DNA from: Sediminicola sp963974715
Lineage (GTDB): Bacteria; Bacteroidota; Bacteroidia; Flavobacteriales; Flavobacteriaceae
Direction of reading: 5' to 3'
Length of the DNA: 64,000 nucleotides
Assembly (NCBI GenBank): GCA_963974715.1
Contig: CAXBDK010000015.1
Location: 1-64,000, forward strand
This document shows, in pieces, positions 42,344 through 51,533 of the stretch (its first letter is position 1; each line of letters starts with the position of its first letter). A program made the position numbers and the translations under genes. A model generated the notes under the pieces. It saw only the letters and a list, made by a program, of their open reading frames with translations. It had not been told where the DNA came from and made no database searches.

Positions 42344-42687
42344 ATTCTTTATTTTTTTTAATGTTGATTTCTAGTACAAAATTACACCGAAAACCCGGGG
42401 TAGGGAAGAAAGGGAATTGGAAAAAACTATGGGTAGATAACTATTGCGAATGCCGCTAACGGAATGCCCTCAAAATTGTCAGGTTGACATTTGTGCTGTA
42501 TCATTTATAGCGGGTTCTCAATAGGGGGACATTCAAATTGGACAATTCCCAATAAGGATTTTAGGTATTTTTTCGATAGAGGATATTGAACCTATAAAAA
42601 AGCGATCAAAAGGGGCCAAAAGGGCATTTTGGCCGCACATTTTTTACGCCAACTTAAAGTTCGGTCCCATATTCCGCTCAACAAATA
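42344..42687. other. Intergenic region with peroxiredoxin promoter and nhaC terminator
   Basis: 344 bp without a credible gene. A minus-strand TAATTTTG (42377-42384) fits the -7 consensus 34 bp before the peroxiredoxin start. A hairpin GGCCAAAA/TTTTGGCC (42614-42634) followed on the minus strand by T-rich sequence probably ends the NhaC transcript. Confidence 0.5.
42614..42634 (-). terminator. Probable terminator of the NhaC-family gene
   Basis: Perfect 8-bp stem GGCCAAAA / TTTTGGCC with a 5-nt loop, then T-rich sequence on the minus strand, 54 bp after the stop. Confidence 0.55.
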
Positions 42688-44196
42688 TTATTGTGCACAA
42701 TCATTGGCGGGTACATCAGGGGCGACAAGTTGTTTGATCTTGATCCTAAAGGCGGCGAACACCAAGGTGGTTATGGGGCTAAGCCAGTTGAAAATGGCAT
42801 AGACAAAGTAATCGGCTACCCCCACGCCCAATACACCGCTGTGATAGGCGCCACAGGTATTCCATGGTACCAATACGGAAGTCACCGTACCGGAATCTTC
42901 CAGGGTCCTACTTAGGTTTTCAGGGGCCAGTCCACGGTCTCTGTACGCTTTTGAGAACATCTTCCCTGGGACAACGATCGCCAGATATTGATCGGATGCA
43001 GTCACGTTCAGGGCCAAACAGCTGGCAACGGTACTGGCAAATAGGCTGAAGGTCGATTTTGCCATATCCAACAAAACTTTGCTTATCCGGGCCAGCGCCC
43101 CGATGCCATCCATCACCCCGCCAAAGACCATGGCGCAGATGATCAACCAGATCGTGCCCAACATGCCGGCCATTCCCTTGGAGGAGAAAAGGTCGTTCAA
43201 AAGGGTATTGTCCGTTGGGACCGATATATTGATGGTGATCGCATCCATGATACCCTTATAGGCAGCTTCAAAGGAAAGGGTTTCCGCACCCGTTATCCCC
43301 ATCACGATGCCCGGTTGGAATAGGAGGGCGAACACACCCCCCAATAGGGTTCCCACCAAGAGCGCCAATAGGGGTGGGGCCTTTTTAAGGATCAGGAGGA
43401 CCACTGCGATGGGGACGAGAAACAACCATCCATTTATGTTGAAGGTAGCGGCAATGGAATCCATAATGGCCTGGGTGTCGGCAGTCCCAGTGGTATCCAG
43501 GTTAAGGCCGATGACGATAAATACCAATAGGGTGAGGATAATGGTCGGGGTGGTGGTGAGCGACATATAACGGATATGCGTAAAGAGATCGCCACCGGCC
43601 ATTGCAGGTGCCAAATTGGTCGTGTCGCTAAGGGGGGACATCTTGTCGCCAAAATAGGCGCCCGACAGAATGGCACCGGCCGTCATGCCCATGGGTATGC
43701 CCAAGGTGTTTCCGATCCCGATCAAGGCGATCCCCACCGTTGCCGAGGTGGTCCAAGAGCTCCCCGTGGCGACGGATATGACAGAACAGATGATCACACA
43801 TGCTGCCAAAAATATGGTAGGGTTGAGTACCTGCAATCCGTAGTAGATCATGGAAGGGATGATGCCGCTGATGAGCCATGTGCCCGATAGGGCGCCCACC
43901 ATTAATAGGATGAGGAGCGCACCCGTGGTGGACTTAACATTTTCGGCGACCTCGGCCAACATTTTATCATAGGAAACCTTGTTGAAGACCCCTACGATGG
44001 CGGCCACGGCGGCCCCGAGCAAGAGGATAAATTGATTGGAGCCACTAAGGGCACTGTCACCATATACAAATACATTATAGGCAAGCATGGCGATCAAAAC
44101 CACTACGGGTATCAGTGCCTCCCAAATGGACAATTCCCTATTTTCAATGATACTTTCATCTTTTGGTCCGGAAGGTTTTATTTCTTCGCTCTGCAT
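42688..44196 (-). CDS. NhaC family Na+/H+ antiporter-like transporter
   Basis: 502 residues with about eleven membrane helices; NhaC-type motifs GTWLISGIIPSMIYYGL, SVATGSSWTTSATVGIALIGIG, GAILSGAYFGDKMSPLSDTTNLAPA and the C-terminal VPWNTCGAYHSGVLGV. Family members exchange Na+ for protons or carry malate, lactate or amino acids. It lies 59 bp after a Cys/Met-metabolism lyase in the same direction, so methionine or a degradation product is a plausible cargo; inference. Confidence 0.9.
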   Translation of the reverse strand: MQSEEIKPSGPKDESIIENRELSIWEALIPVVVLIAMLAYNVFVYGDSALSGSNQFILLLGAAVAAIVGVFNKVSYDKMLAEVAENVKSTTGALLILLMVGALSGTWLISGIIPSMIYYGLQVLNPTIFLAACVIICSVISVATGSSWTTSATVGIALIGIGNTLGIPMGMTAGAILSGAYFGDKMSPLSDTTNLAPAMAGGDLFTHIRYMSLTTTPTIILTLLVFIVIGLNLDTTGTADTQAIMDSIAATFNINGWLFLVPIAVVLLILKKAPPLLALLVGTLLGGVFALLFQPGIVMGITGAETLSFEAAYKGIMDAITINISVPTDNTLLNDLFSSKGMAGMLGTIWLIICAMVFGGVMDGIGALARISKVLLDMAKSTFSLFASTVASCLALNVTASDQYLAIVVPGKMFSKAYRDRGLAPENLSRTLEDSGTVTSVLVPWNTCGAYHSGVLGVGVADYFVYAIFNWLSPITTLVFAAFRIKIKQLVAPDVPANDCAQ

Positions 44197-44255
44197 GTAA
44201 ATGGTGTTAGTTACCTCGTAATATTACGATTTTGACCTCTGTCGTGCAAGTGTTT

Positions 44256-45485
44256 TTATTTTTGGATGCCTTCCGAGATCGGGGCATTCGTAATTCCCAA
44301 TTGCAACATACACGCTTTCATGATGCTATAGGTGCGCTCTATATTGTTGTCCAGCCCGATGGAAAATCGGATCAGCCCCTCCGAAAGGCCCATTTCCTTT
44401 TGTTCGGAAAGGGGAATCTCGGAAGAAGTGGATGTTCCGGGGGCGCTAAAGAGGGTTTTATAAAAGCCCAGGCTTACCGCAAGGTACCCAAGGTTGCGTT
44501 CCTGCATACGTTCCATTAGGGCATTTGCGCGGTCCAAAGTGCCAACGTCCAAGGTCATAATACCGCCAAAACCATAAGGTTCCGTCATTTGTGCTTTCAT
44601 CGTTTCATGTCCGGGGTGGGAGGGAAGGCCCGGATAGACCACCCTCAGTCCGTCCGATTCAAACCGTTCTGCCAAGTATTGTGCATTGCTACTGTGTTTT
44701 TGGATACGGATATGCAGGGTCCGCATGTTTTTTAGGATGGAGGCGGCCCTCAGACTGTCCAAGGTACTGCCCAATAACATGCCCGCCCCGTTGTTTACAT
44801 CCTTAAGGGCCAAACAGAACTCCCTTGTGCCACAAACCGCACCGGCCACACAGTCGCTACTGCCATTTATAAATTTGGTCAGGCTGTGGATAACAATATC
44901 GGCGCCCAGTTTTACGGGGGCCACGGAAAGGGGACTAAAAGTATTGTCCACCACCAATGGAATGCCATTTTTTTTGGCGATGGCCGATAGCTCCCCAATA
45001 TCGGCTATTTCCAATAGGGGGTTGCTCACGGTTTCGCAATAGATCATTTTGGTATTCGGTCCAATGGCCGCTGCAACTTGCTCCAAGCTGGTGATGTCCA
45101 CAAAGGAGGTGCCGATCTCGAACCTTTTAAGGAAGTTCTTTAAGAAGGCATAGGTACCGCCATAAATGGTCCTACTACAGACAATATGGTCATTGGCACC
45201 ACAAAGCTGTAGGATGGTAGCGGTAATGGCACCCATACCGGATGCGGTAACATTGGCTGATTCCGTCCCCTCCAGCGCGGCCATGGCCTCCCCGAGATAT
45301 AGATTTGAAGGGGATGAATGCCTACTGTACAGGTAACAGCCTTCCGTGTTTCCCTCAAAAGTATCGAACATGGTTTTTGCCGAAATAAAGGTATAGGTGG
45401 AGGAATCTGAAATAGAAGGGTTTACCCCTCCAAATTCCCCAAAATATTGTAGGTCCTGAATACGGTCCGATGCGTTGTACTTCAT
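44256..45485 (-). CDS. Cys/Met metabolism PLP-dependent enzyme, probably methionine gamma-lyase type
   Basis: 409 residues with the gamma-family layout: YSRHSSPSNLYLGEAMAALEG, ASGMGAIT, YGGTYAFL, ETVSNPLLEI, VVDNTFSPL (Asp180) and SLTKFINGSSD with Schiff-base Lys204. Whether it is a methionine gamma-lyase, cystathionine lyase or transulfurase cannot be settled from sequence reading. The divergent Lrp gene and the downstream transporter suggest controlled amino-acid breakdown. Confidence 0.85.
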   Translation of the reverse strand: MKYNASDRIQDLQYFGEFGGVNPSISDSSTYTFISAKTMFDTFEGNTEGCYLYSRHSSPSNLYLGEAMAALEGTESANVTASGMGAITATILQLCGANDHIVCSRTIYGGTYAFLKNFLKRFEIGTSFVDITSLEQVAAAIGPNTKMIYCETVSNPLLEIADIGELSAIAKKNGIPLVVDNTFSPLSVAPVKLGADIVIHSLTKFINGSSDCVAGAVCGTREFCLALKDVNNGAGMLLGSTLDSLRAASILKNMRTLHIRIQKHSSNAQYLAERFESDGLRVVYPGLPSHPGHETMKAQMTEPYGFGGIMTLDVGTLDRANALMERMQERNLGYLAVSLGFYKTLFSAPGTSTSSEIPLSEQKEMGLSEGLIRFSIGLDNNIERTYSIMKACMLQLGITNAPISEGIQK

Positions 45486-45645
45486 TTTTAGGTGTGTGTT
45501 TAAAATTAATTAAAATTACAAATAATCGGATTGTTTATCAAATGGTATGGGTATATGGTGAATATAAATCTAAAAAATTGCTATATTGTAGTTTATTAAC
45601 CGGTTCATGGGGGCTTACTGTGCCCAAACCTGAAAATAATTCGTT

Positions 45646-46104
45646 ATGGAATTGGACAACGTGGATAAGCAACTGCTTAGATTGTTACAGTCGGATTGTA
45701 AGAAGTCCACTAAGGAATATGCCCATGTACTGGATCTTTCGGTAACCGCCGTATACGAACGGATCAAAAGGTTGGAAAGAAATGGGGCCATTACCTCCTA
45801 CGTGGCCTTGGTGGACAAAAAAATGGTGGAACGTGCCTTTGTAGTGCTGTGCCATGTAAAACTGCTACAGCACAGTAGGGAATTTGTGATACGGTTCGAA
45901 AAGGAGATCCTAGAACTGGAAGAGGTGGTGGAATGTTACCACATTAGCGGGGACTATGACTATATATTAAAGATCCACGTTCGGGATATGGATGCCTATA
46001 GGGATTTTATGGTGCTGAAATTAACGGCATTGGACCATATTGGAAGTACCCAGAGCGCCTTTGTGATCTCCGAGGTAAAACATACCACGGCCATCCCTTT
46101 ATAG
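45646..46104 (+). CDS. Lrp/AsnC family transcriptional regulator
   Basis: 152 residues: N-terminal HTH (MELDNVDKQLLRLLQSD; AHVLDLSVTAVYERIKRLE) and C-terminal RAM ligand-binding domain (VVECYHISGDYDYILKIHV). Divergent from the PLP enzyme with 160 bp between, so it probably controls that gene and itself in response to an amino acid. Confidence 0.92.
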   Translation: MELDNVDKQLLRLLQSDCKKSTKEYAHVLDLSVTAVYERIKRLERNGAITSYVALVDKKMVERAFVVLCHVKLLQHSREFVIRFEKEILELEEVVECYHISGDYDYILKIHVRDMDAYRDFMVLKLTALDHIGSTQSAFVISEVKHTTAIPL

Positions 46105-46162
46105 GCTCCCATAATAACGGAACTTTAAGGATGTTGGAGGTTCCTAAACCGGAAATTAGTGT

Positions 46163-46170
46163 TAATTTTG
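46163..46170 (+). promoter_or_regulatory. Probable -7 promoter element of lpdA
   Basis: TAATTTTG matches TAnnTTTG, 30 bp before the lpdA ATG at 46200. Confidence 0.5.
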
Positions 46171-46199
46171 TGTAGTTTTTAAAAAAATAAACAAGAGTT

Positions 46200-47606
46200 A
46201 TGGGTTTATATGATGTAGCCATTATTGGTTCGGGTCCCGGAGGGTACGTAGCTGCCATCCGTTGTGCACAATTGGGAATGAAAACGGCGATTATTGAGAA
46301 ATATGCCACTTTGGGGGGCACCTGTCTCAATGTGGGCTGTATTCCTTCCAAGGCCTTGTTGGATTCCTCACACCATTATGAGGATGCCGTAAAACATTTT
46401 GAGGAGCACGGAATAGAAATTCCTGGGGAGATAAAGGTGAACCTTCAAAAAATGATCGCTCGGAAACAGTCGGTCGTCGACCAGACCACCAAGGGCATCC
46501 AATTTTTGATGGACAAGAACAAAATAGATGTATTCGAGGGAGTGGGCAGTTTTAAGGATGCCACCCACATCGATATTAAGGATAAAAAAGGGAAAACCCA
46601 GACTATTGAAGCGAAGAACACCATTATCGCTACAGGTTCCAAACCTTCCAACCTTCCTTTTATTAAACTGGACAAGGAACGCATCATAACCTCTACCGAG
46701 GCTTTGGAACTAAAGGAAATCCCCAAACACCTGATCGTGATCGGGGGAGGGGTGATAGGCCTTGAATTGGGACAGGTCTACAAACGACTAGGTTCTGAGG
46801 TAACGGTGGTTGAATTTTTGGACCGGATCGTTCCCGGAATGGACGGGGGACTCTCCAAGGAGCTTTCCAAGGTCCTTAAAAAACAAAAGATGAACCTGAG
46901 CGTTTCCCATAAGGTCAAATCCGTTACCCGAAAGGGCAAGGAAGTAATCGTGACAGCCGAGGATAAAAATGGCAAGGAAGTGACCTTTACGGGCGACTAT
47001 TGCTTGGTGGCCGTGGGAAGAAGGCCCTATACAGAGGGACTTGGACTGGATGCTGCGGGCGTGGAGATGGACGAACGGGGCAAGGTAAAGGTCGACGCTC
47101 ATTTACGCACCAACGTTTCCAATATCTATGCTATTGGCGATGTGATCAAGGGCGCCATGTTAGCCCACAAGGCCGAAGAGGAAGGCACCTTTGTGGCCGA
47201 AATTTTAGCGGGCCAAAAGCCCCATATCGATTACAACCTGATTCCCGGGGTAGTCTATACCTGGCCCGAAGTGGCGGCCGTGGGCAAAACGGAAGAGCAG
47301 CTAAAGGAAGCGGGCATCGAGTACAAAGTGGGGCAATTCCCTATGAGGGCCTTGGGAAGGGCACGTGCAAGTATGGATATCGATGGCTTTGTTAAGATTT
47401 TGGCTGACAAAAAGACGGATGAAGTCTTGGGGATCCATATGATCGGGGCCCGTGTGGCGGACTTGATCGCGGAAGCGGTCACCGCTATGGAATTTAGGGC
47501 CTCTGCGGAGGACATATCCCGAATGAGCCATGCGCACCCCACCTATGCCGAAGCGGTAAAGGAGGCTGCCTTGGCGGCTACGGACAACAGGCCTTTACAT
47601 ATTTAA
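46200..47606 (+). CDS. lpdA: Dihydrolipoyl dehydrogenase
   Basis: 468 residues: FAD-binding GSGPGGYVAAI, redox disulfide in GGTCLNVGCIPSK (Cys42, Cys47), NAD-binding IGGGVIGLELGQVY, second FAD motif YAIGDV and the active-site His in SHAHPTYAEA. It reoxidises lipoyl groups of 2-oxoacid dehydrogenases and the glycine cleavage system, so it would also serve the ICE-borne H protein. Single gene with its own promoter and terminator. Confidence 0.97.
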   Translation: MGLYDVAIIGSGPGGYVAAIRCAQLGMKTAIIEKYATLGGTCLNVGCIPSKALLDSSHHYEDAVKHFEEHGIEIPGEIKVNLQKMIARKQSVVDQTTKGIQFLMDKNKIDVFEGVGSFKDATHIDIKDKKGKTQTIEAKNTIIATGSKPSNLPFIKLDKERIITSTEALELKEIPKHLIVIGGGVIGLELGQVYKRLGSEVTVVEFLDRIVPGMDGGLSKELSKVLKKQKMNLSVSHKVKSVTRKGKEVIVTAEDKNGKEVTFTGDYCLVAVGRRPYTEGLGLDAAGVEMDERGKVKVDAHLRTNVSNIYAIGDVIKGAMLAHKAEEEGTFVAEILAGQKPHIDYNLIPGVVYTWPEVAAVGKTEEQLKEAGIEYKVGQFPMRALGRARASMDIDGFVKILADKKTDEVLGIHMIGARVADLIAEAVTAMEFRASAEDISRMSHAHPTYAEAVKEAALAATDNRPLHI

Positions 47607-47631
47607 GACCTTAATATTTAGCTATCTGATA

Positions 47632-47662
47632 AAGCCCATCCAACAAGCGATGGGCTTTTTTT
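47632..47662 (+). terminator. Rho-independent terminator of lpdA
   Basis: Perfect 9-bp stem AAGCCCATC / GATGGGCTT, 8-nt loop, then a run of T, 25 bp after the stop. Confidence 0.85.
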
Positions 47663-47684
47663 ATGGGAGGAACGAAGCATTTTC

Positions 47685-47917
47685 CTAATCCACGGATGTA
47701 AATTTTGTGCTAAACTTTTGAAATGTTGACGGGTTTTTATACGCCCCGTACGATATGGCAATTTTAACATTCGGGATGGCCTGCAAAGTAAAGGACTTGC
47801 AACTTCCAAAAAGTTGCCATTGCGTTCCATTTCCCACCATACGGGCTCCTCCTTTTTTTGGGCAATCGTGCAAATTGTATAGGTGAACATTGTTAAAAAT
47901 AGAACCGTTTTCATCAT
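47685..47917 (-). pseudogene. Frameshifted small secreted protein
   Basis: A good signal peptide (MMKTVLFLTMFTYTICTIAQ) begins at 47917 but its frame then runs on into the lpdA terminator. From a 7-A tract on the minus strand (47859-47853) the adjacent frame continues with protein-like sequence (CKSFTLQAIPNVKIAISYGA) and stops at 47685. One base slip in the A-tract, or a shift soon after it, would give a single ~75-residue secreted protein. It may be a true pseudogene, a sequencing slip or a phase-variable tract. Family unknown. Confidence 0.4.
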
Positions 47918-48000
47918 TTCATATCTACGAGGTACATATTTGGATAAGGCAAAATTAGATTTAAACTCAAGACGATCCTTTAATTCCATTGCAACTATTT

Positions 48001-50250
48001 CTATTTTGATTTATCCATAAGAAATTTGATAGCGTAACCTAGTATTTCATCATCGTTTGCTTTTATCCCCTCCACGGTCTCATTTACTTCGATATCGGGC
48101 TGGATCCCCTTGGTGAATACAACTACGCCATCCGGCTGGACCAGGTGCATCCCGGTCCATTTAAATTTTAGACCGCCTAAAAGATTTGTAAGATTGTAGT
48201 TGCCGTTTGCCCCGGCAGTTGGTTGACCAATGATCGTACCCAGTTTGTATGCCTTAACGTAACCAAGCAGTGACTCACTGGCACTAATAGCCTCTCCGTT
48301 TGTGAGGAAAACGATGTTTTTATCTCCTAAATAAGGTTCGATAGGCTTTAATTGCCAACCTGCCCCAAGATATCCCGTCCGATCTTGATTGGGATAGATA
48401 TTTAAAGGAATCTTCATCCAATTGCTTGCGGTATCATTTGTTTTAAGTAAATGGGATATAATTTCCGGTGTAATATATGGATATGCCCTAAGGTCGAAAA
48501 TCAAATTGTCGGCTTTTTTTAGTTGGGGAATTAGGGTGGTGAATGCCTCCATATTGTTCATGCCCAAATGGACATATTTGGTGTCATCCGATATGTCGAT
48601 AAAAGATGGCCTATAGTTGTTTTTCCGTCTTCCGTCATTATAGAATGTATCTGTATAGACCAGCTTATGGCTGGTGCCATCCACGGTAATCCGAATGGTA
48701 TCCCCCATCTTTCCGATAATGGATTCCTCCTTCAATCGTCTGTTGAGCCACCCCTCTGTTCCCGCGGATATCCTTGATCGGAACCTATCTAAAAAAATAT
48801 TGGGATTTTCCCCATTGATCTCGGAAATAATGTCCCCTATCTTGAAGGTAAGGTCCTCTTTTATGATATTGGTAATTACCAGCTGGTTTTCGACGACCTC
48901 CCAAGCGATGGGAAGCATTCCTCTTTCCTTTTCATAGCCTTCAATAAGGGCATGGCCATCTTTAATGGCTGCCACCATTTGTTCAAGGGTCTCAATATGC
49001 TCTTGAAGGTCACTATCCCGATATGATTTTTCCAACGCCTTCCTCAGTTCATTATCCCAATCGATGGATATTTCCTTCAAATAGGGAAAAAAATGCTCCA
49101 CCACATTATAGACCAGTACGACGTTGCCAATTCTAAAATCAAGTGTGTTTTCGTCCATTCCAGTATTTTCCACTTTTTTCTTAAAATTCTGGAAGGTGTT
49201 GTCAAGAAATGGTTTGGTCAGATTGTCATCGTTTAAACAGAGGCTTACGGGCATGTTCAGGTAGGTTTTGTCACCTAACTTTCTAATTATTTTTTCCCCC
49301 GGTTCCGGGATTTCTTCAAAAATATTCTTATGGATTTTTTGGATAAGGGAATCCTTGAACATTATGACCAAAGATTTTTCTGGGATGGACTTACCTGCTT
49401 TAATAAGGTCATATCCCGATCCATCCTTATCCCACGCCATCTCGTTCCCTAATTCATCTTTTAATGCTATAATTTTCTCCTCCTTGCTTTCCGAATCTTG
49501 CACAACATTTAAGGAATAGTCCTCAATTACAAACGCTCCTTTTCCTTTCAGCGAAAATCCATAAGAAATATCGGCTGCACTTGTATCGACAACAGTTTCA
49601 ATTTTATATTCGGTAACATCACCAGTGCTGATCGGATTTCTGGACATTCCGTTAAAATAGAGACTGACACCTTCTTTGTCCTTGATATGCAGACGAAGCT
49701 GGCCTGTACCGGGGGACCCCGCATTCATCCGGACCTTGGCCGAAAACCTGAGCAGTTTTCCGATATATTCTTTCGCGTCCAGTTTTCTCATGATCGTTCC
49801 GAGCTTCGCTCCCTTACTTTCACTTGATAGTGCATTAATGCGCAAACTATAATAAACCTTGGCGGGTTCTTCTGAATTTATGCCCAGGCCTTGATGCTGC
49901 CAATAAGTTCTGGGACATGTATCGTTGTGGTTTTCAATGGACAAAATCGGTTCTTCTTCGTGAAAAGATACCGTCGGGGCCACGTCCTTGTACAAATGGT
50001 CCAATATAGCGACAATGGAATCCTTGGAGGTATGCTCTCTAACGTATTTGGAACCATAAATGGCAAATTTCTCCCAATCCAGTTCACTTGCCTGATCACT
50101 GGGGTGAAAATACCTGATGGCTCCAAATGATTTTGCGAACGACACTAAATTCTCCAGTTCTTCTGGAGGTAAAGGTTTTTTTTCTGGTTTTTGTCGGTTA
50201 CCGCAACCCAAAATGAGCAGTAATAACAATAATGTTCCAAACGATTTCAT
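48001..50250 (-). CDS. S41 family peptidase (lipoprotein)
   Basis: About 749 residues; start placed at ATG 50250 because it gives a lipoprotein signal (MKSFGTLLLLLLILGC). The N-terminal half is a helical and beta-sandwich region, then an S41 core with a PDZ-like part (FKIGDIISEINGENPNIF) and the protease domain: LIFDLRAYP and NGEAISASESLLGYVKAYKLG with the catalytic Ser, then IIGQPTAGANG. Such large S41 lipoproteins degrade or process periplasmic or external proteins. Longer in-frame starts to 50376 lack a signal peptide at the start. Confidence 0.88.
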   Translation of the reverse strand: MKSFGTLLLLLLILGCGNRQKPEKKPLPPEELENLVSFAKSFGAIRYFHPSDQASELDWEKFAIYGSKYVREHTSKDSIVAILDHLYKDVAPTVSFHEEEPILSIENHNDTCPRTYWQHQGLGINSEEPAKVYYSLRINALSSESKGAKLGTIMRKLDAKEYIGKLLRFSAKVRMNAGSPGTGQLRLHIKDKEGVSLYFNGMSRNPISTGDVTEYKIETVVDTSAADISYGFSLKGKGAFVIEDYSLNVVQDSESKEEKIIALKDELGNEMAWDKDGSGYDLIKAGKSIPEKSLVIMFKDSLIQKIHKNIFEEIPEPGEKIIRKLGDKTYLNMPVSLCLNDDNLTKPFLDNTFQNFKKKVENTGMDENTLDFRIGNVVLVYNVVEHFFPYLKEISIDWDNELRKALEKSYRDSDLQEHIETLEQMVAAIKDGHALIEGYEKERGMLPIAWEVVENQLVITNIIKEDLTFKIGDIISEINGENPNIFLDRFRSRISAGTEGWLNRRLKEESIIGKMGDTIRITVDGTSHKLVYTDTFYNDGRRKNNYRPSFIDISDDTKYVHLGMNNMEAFTTLIPQLKKADNLIFDLRAYPYITPEIISHLLKTNDTASNWMKIPLNIYPNQDRTGYLGAGWQLKPIEPYLGDKNIVFLTNGEAISASESLLGYVKAYKLGTIIGQPTAGANGNYNLTNLLGGLKFKWTGMHLVQPDGVVVFTKGIQPDIEVNETVEGIKANDDEILGYAIKFLMDKSK

Positions 50251-50400
50251 CATGGCTGTCTTTGTTATAGTATTCATATGCGCGCGGTGCGGATTTACTT
50301 CCCACATCCTATTGAAAATCGAACAAAACAGGATCCGATGGACCAGTTCTATTTTTAGGACCGAAAACCGAATCATTATCCTTAAACAGGTTCGTAGTCT

Positions 50401-50493
50401 TTATTCCTTCATTATTAGGTCGATCGCCTTTTCCAGCAGTTCATCATCGATTATTTTAAGCTGCGGTCGACCAAGTACTTTGAAAACCGGAAT
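50401..50493 (-). pseudogene. Remnant of an S41 peptidase C-terminus
   Basis: About 30 codons before a TAA at 50401 read RPQLKIIDDELLEKAIDLIM and end in KE. This resembles the end of the intact peptidase next door (IKANDDEILGYAIKFLMDK). The frame is closed upstream by TGA, so only a scrap remains, probably of a tandem copy. Confidence 0.4.
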
Positions 50494-50855
50494 TCATATG
50501 TACAATCCCTATCTAAAAATAAAGGTTTCCACAGCTTAAAATATATAATATCGGCGACATATCCGTAAATTTTCGGTGTTTTTTGGTTTCTTAAAAGTAT
50601 TTCGGAGAGATTTCAATCCTAAAACTTGCATTGTTCTTAAATCGTCAAAAATGGAATCTGAACCAGAAAATAAGAACCGTACAAGAAAGTATTTGGTCAG
50701 ACCTTAAGCTAAAGCGTTTTTCTATTTATATTAAATGAATCTTACCCTATTCATCCAACTTTTGTTGTCTTTCTGCATAAATAAGAAGGAACATGGTTAC
50801 GCAAATGGAGTAAACGGTTAAAAAAGGAACGTTGGACCATTCTTCACATGACCGT
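50494..50855. other. Intergenic region, no gene seen
   Basis: About 360 bp. Only very short open frames and no clear repeats. It separates the peptidase remnant from the membrane-protein gene at 50856. Confidence 0.5.
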
Positions 50856-51533
50856 CTATTTTGATTTTCTATTGGTACGTCGAATTTCGAATACCACAAC
50901 TATATAAACTACCAATAGGGGCAAGGAAAAGACCATTGAAATACCTGTTAATAGTGTAAGGACCGCATAAGAGGCATCATGGGGCGTTGGATTTCTGACA
51001 CCTCCCATAATTTCAAAAACCGCCCTATGCACATTTAAGACCGTTAAGGAAGAAATGATCAGAAATATAGGAAGTAAGGTCACTAGCACAATGTTTCCTG
51101 AGTCCAACCTCGTAAACCGTTTTAGAAAATAAAAAAGCAATGAAAGTCTCCAGGCCGCAACGATGGCAAGAAACCACACATTTATGATATTCGCGGTCGA
51201 AATGGAAAAAAAACGTTCCACGGGAATGGCATAAAAGATGGCAGGGAAGGAGGTAAGCCCGATAAAAGTGAGTACCGTAAAATAGTTCCAATCCTTCACT
51301 TGGAACGGTTTTAAGATGAGCCAAATAAAACCTGCCAGGACAAAAATATAAATGACCGAGCCAAACCCCAAATGTTGCAGGATATTGGCACCACTGTCGT
51401 CCCAATAGCGTCCGATACCCACGATCCAAGTTCCCAAAAGACCGGCAAAAAAATGTTTTTTGCGGAAGAGCAGCATTTCTTCCCGTGTCAATTTAAAGGT
51501 CAGAAGCCTTATGATCGTGTCAAATATGGTCAT
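50856..51533 (-). CDS. Integral membrane protein, Yip1-like
   Basis: 225 residues with five to six membrane helices and a short amphipathic start (MTIFDTIIRLLTFKLTREEM). Helix composition (FGSVIYIFVLAGFIWLILKPF; TFIGLTSFPAIFYAIPVERF) resembles Yip1-domain membrane proteins, but the match is not firm. It overlaps the 3' end of the radical SAM gene by 14 bp, so the two were co-transcribed. Confidence 0.65.
   Translation of the reverse strand: MTIFDTIIRLLTFKLTREEMLLFRKKHFFAGLLGTWIVGIGRYWDDSGANILQHLGFGSVIYIFVLAGFIWLILKPFQVKDWNYFTVLTFIGLTSFPAIFYAIPVERFFSISTANIINVWFLAIVAAWRLSLLFYFLKRFTRLDSGNIVLVTLLPIFLIISSLTVLNVHRAVFEIMGGVRNPTPHDASYAVLTLLTGISMVFSLPLLVVYIVVVFEIRRTNRKSK

Noticed and set aside
50117..50539. 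Plus-strand 140-codon frame
   Set aside because: It is antisense to the S41 peptidase start and the peptidase remnant; no family features.
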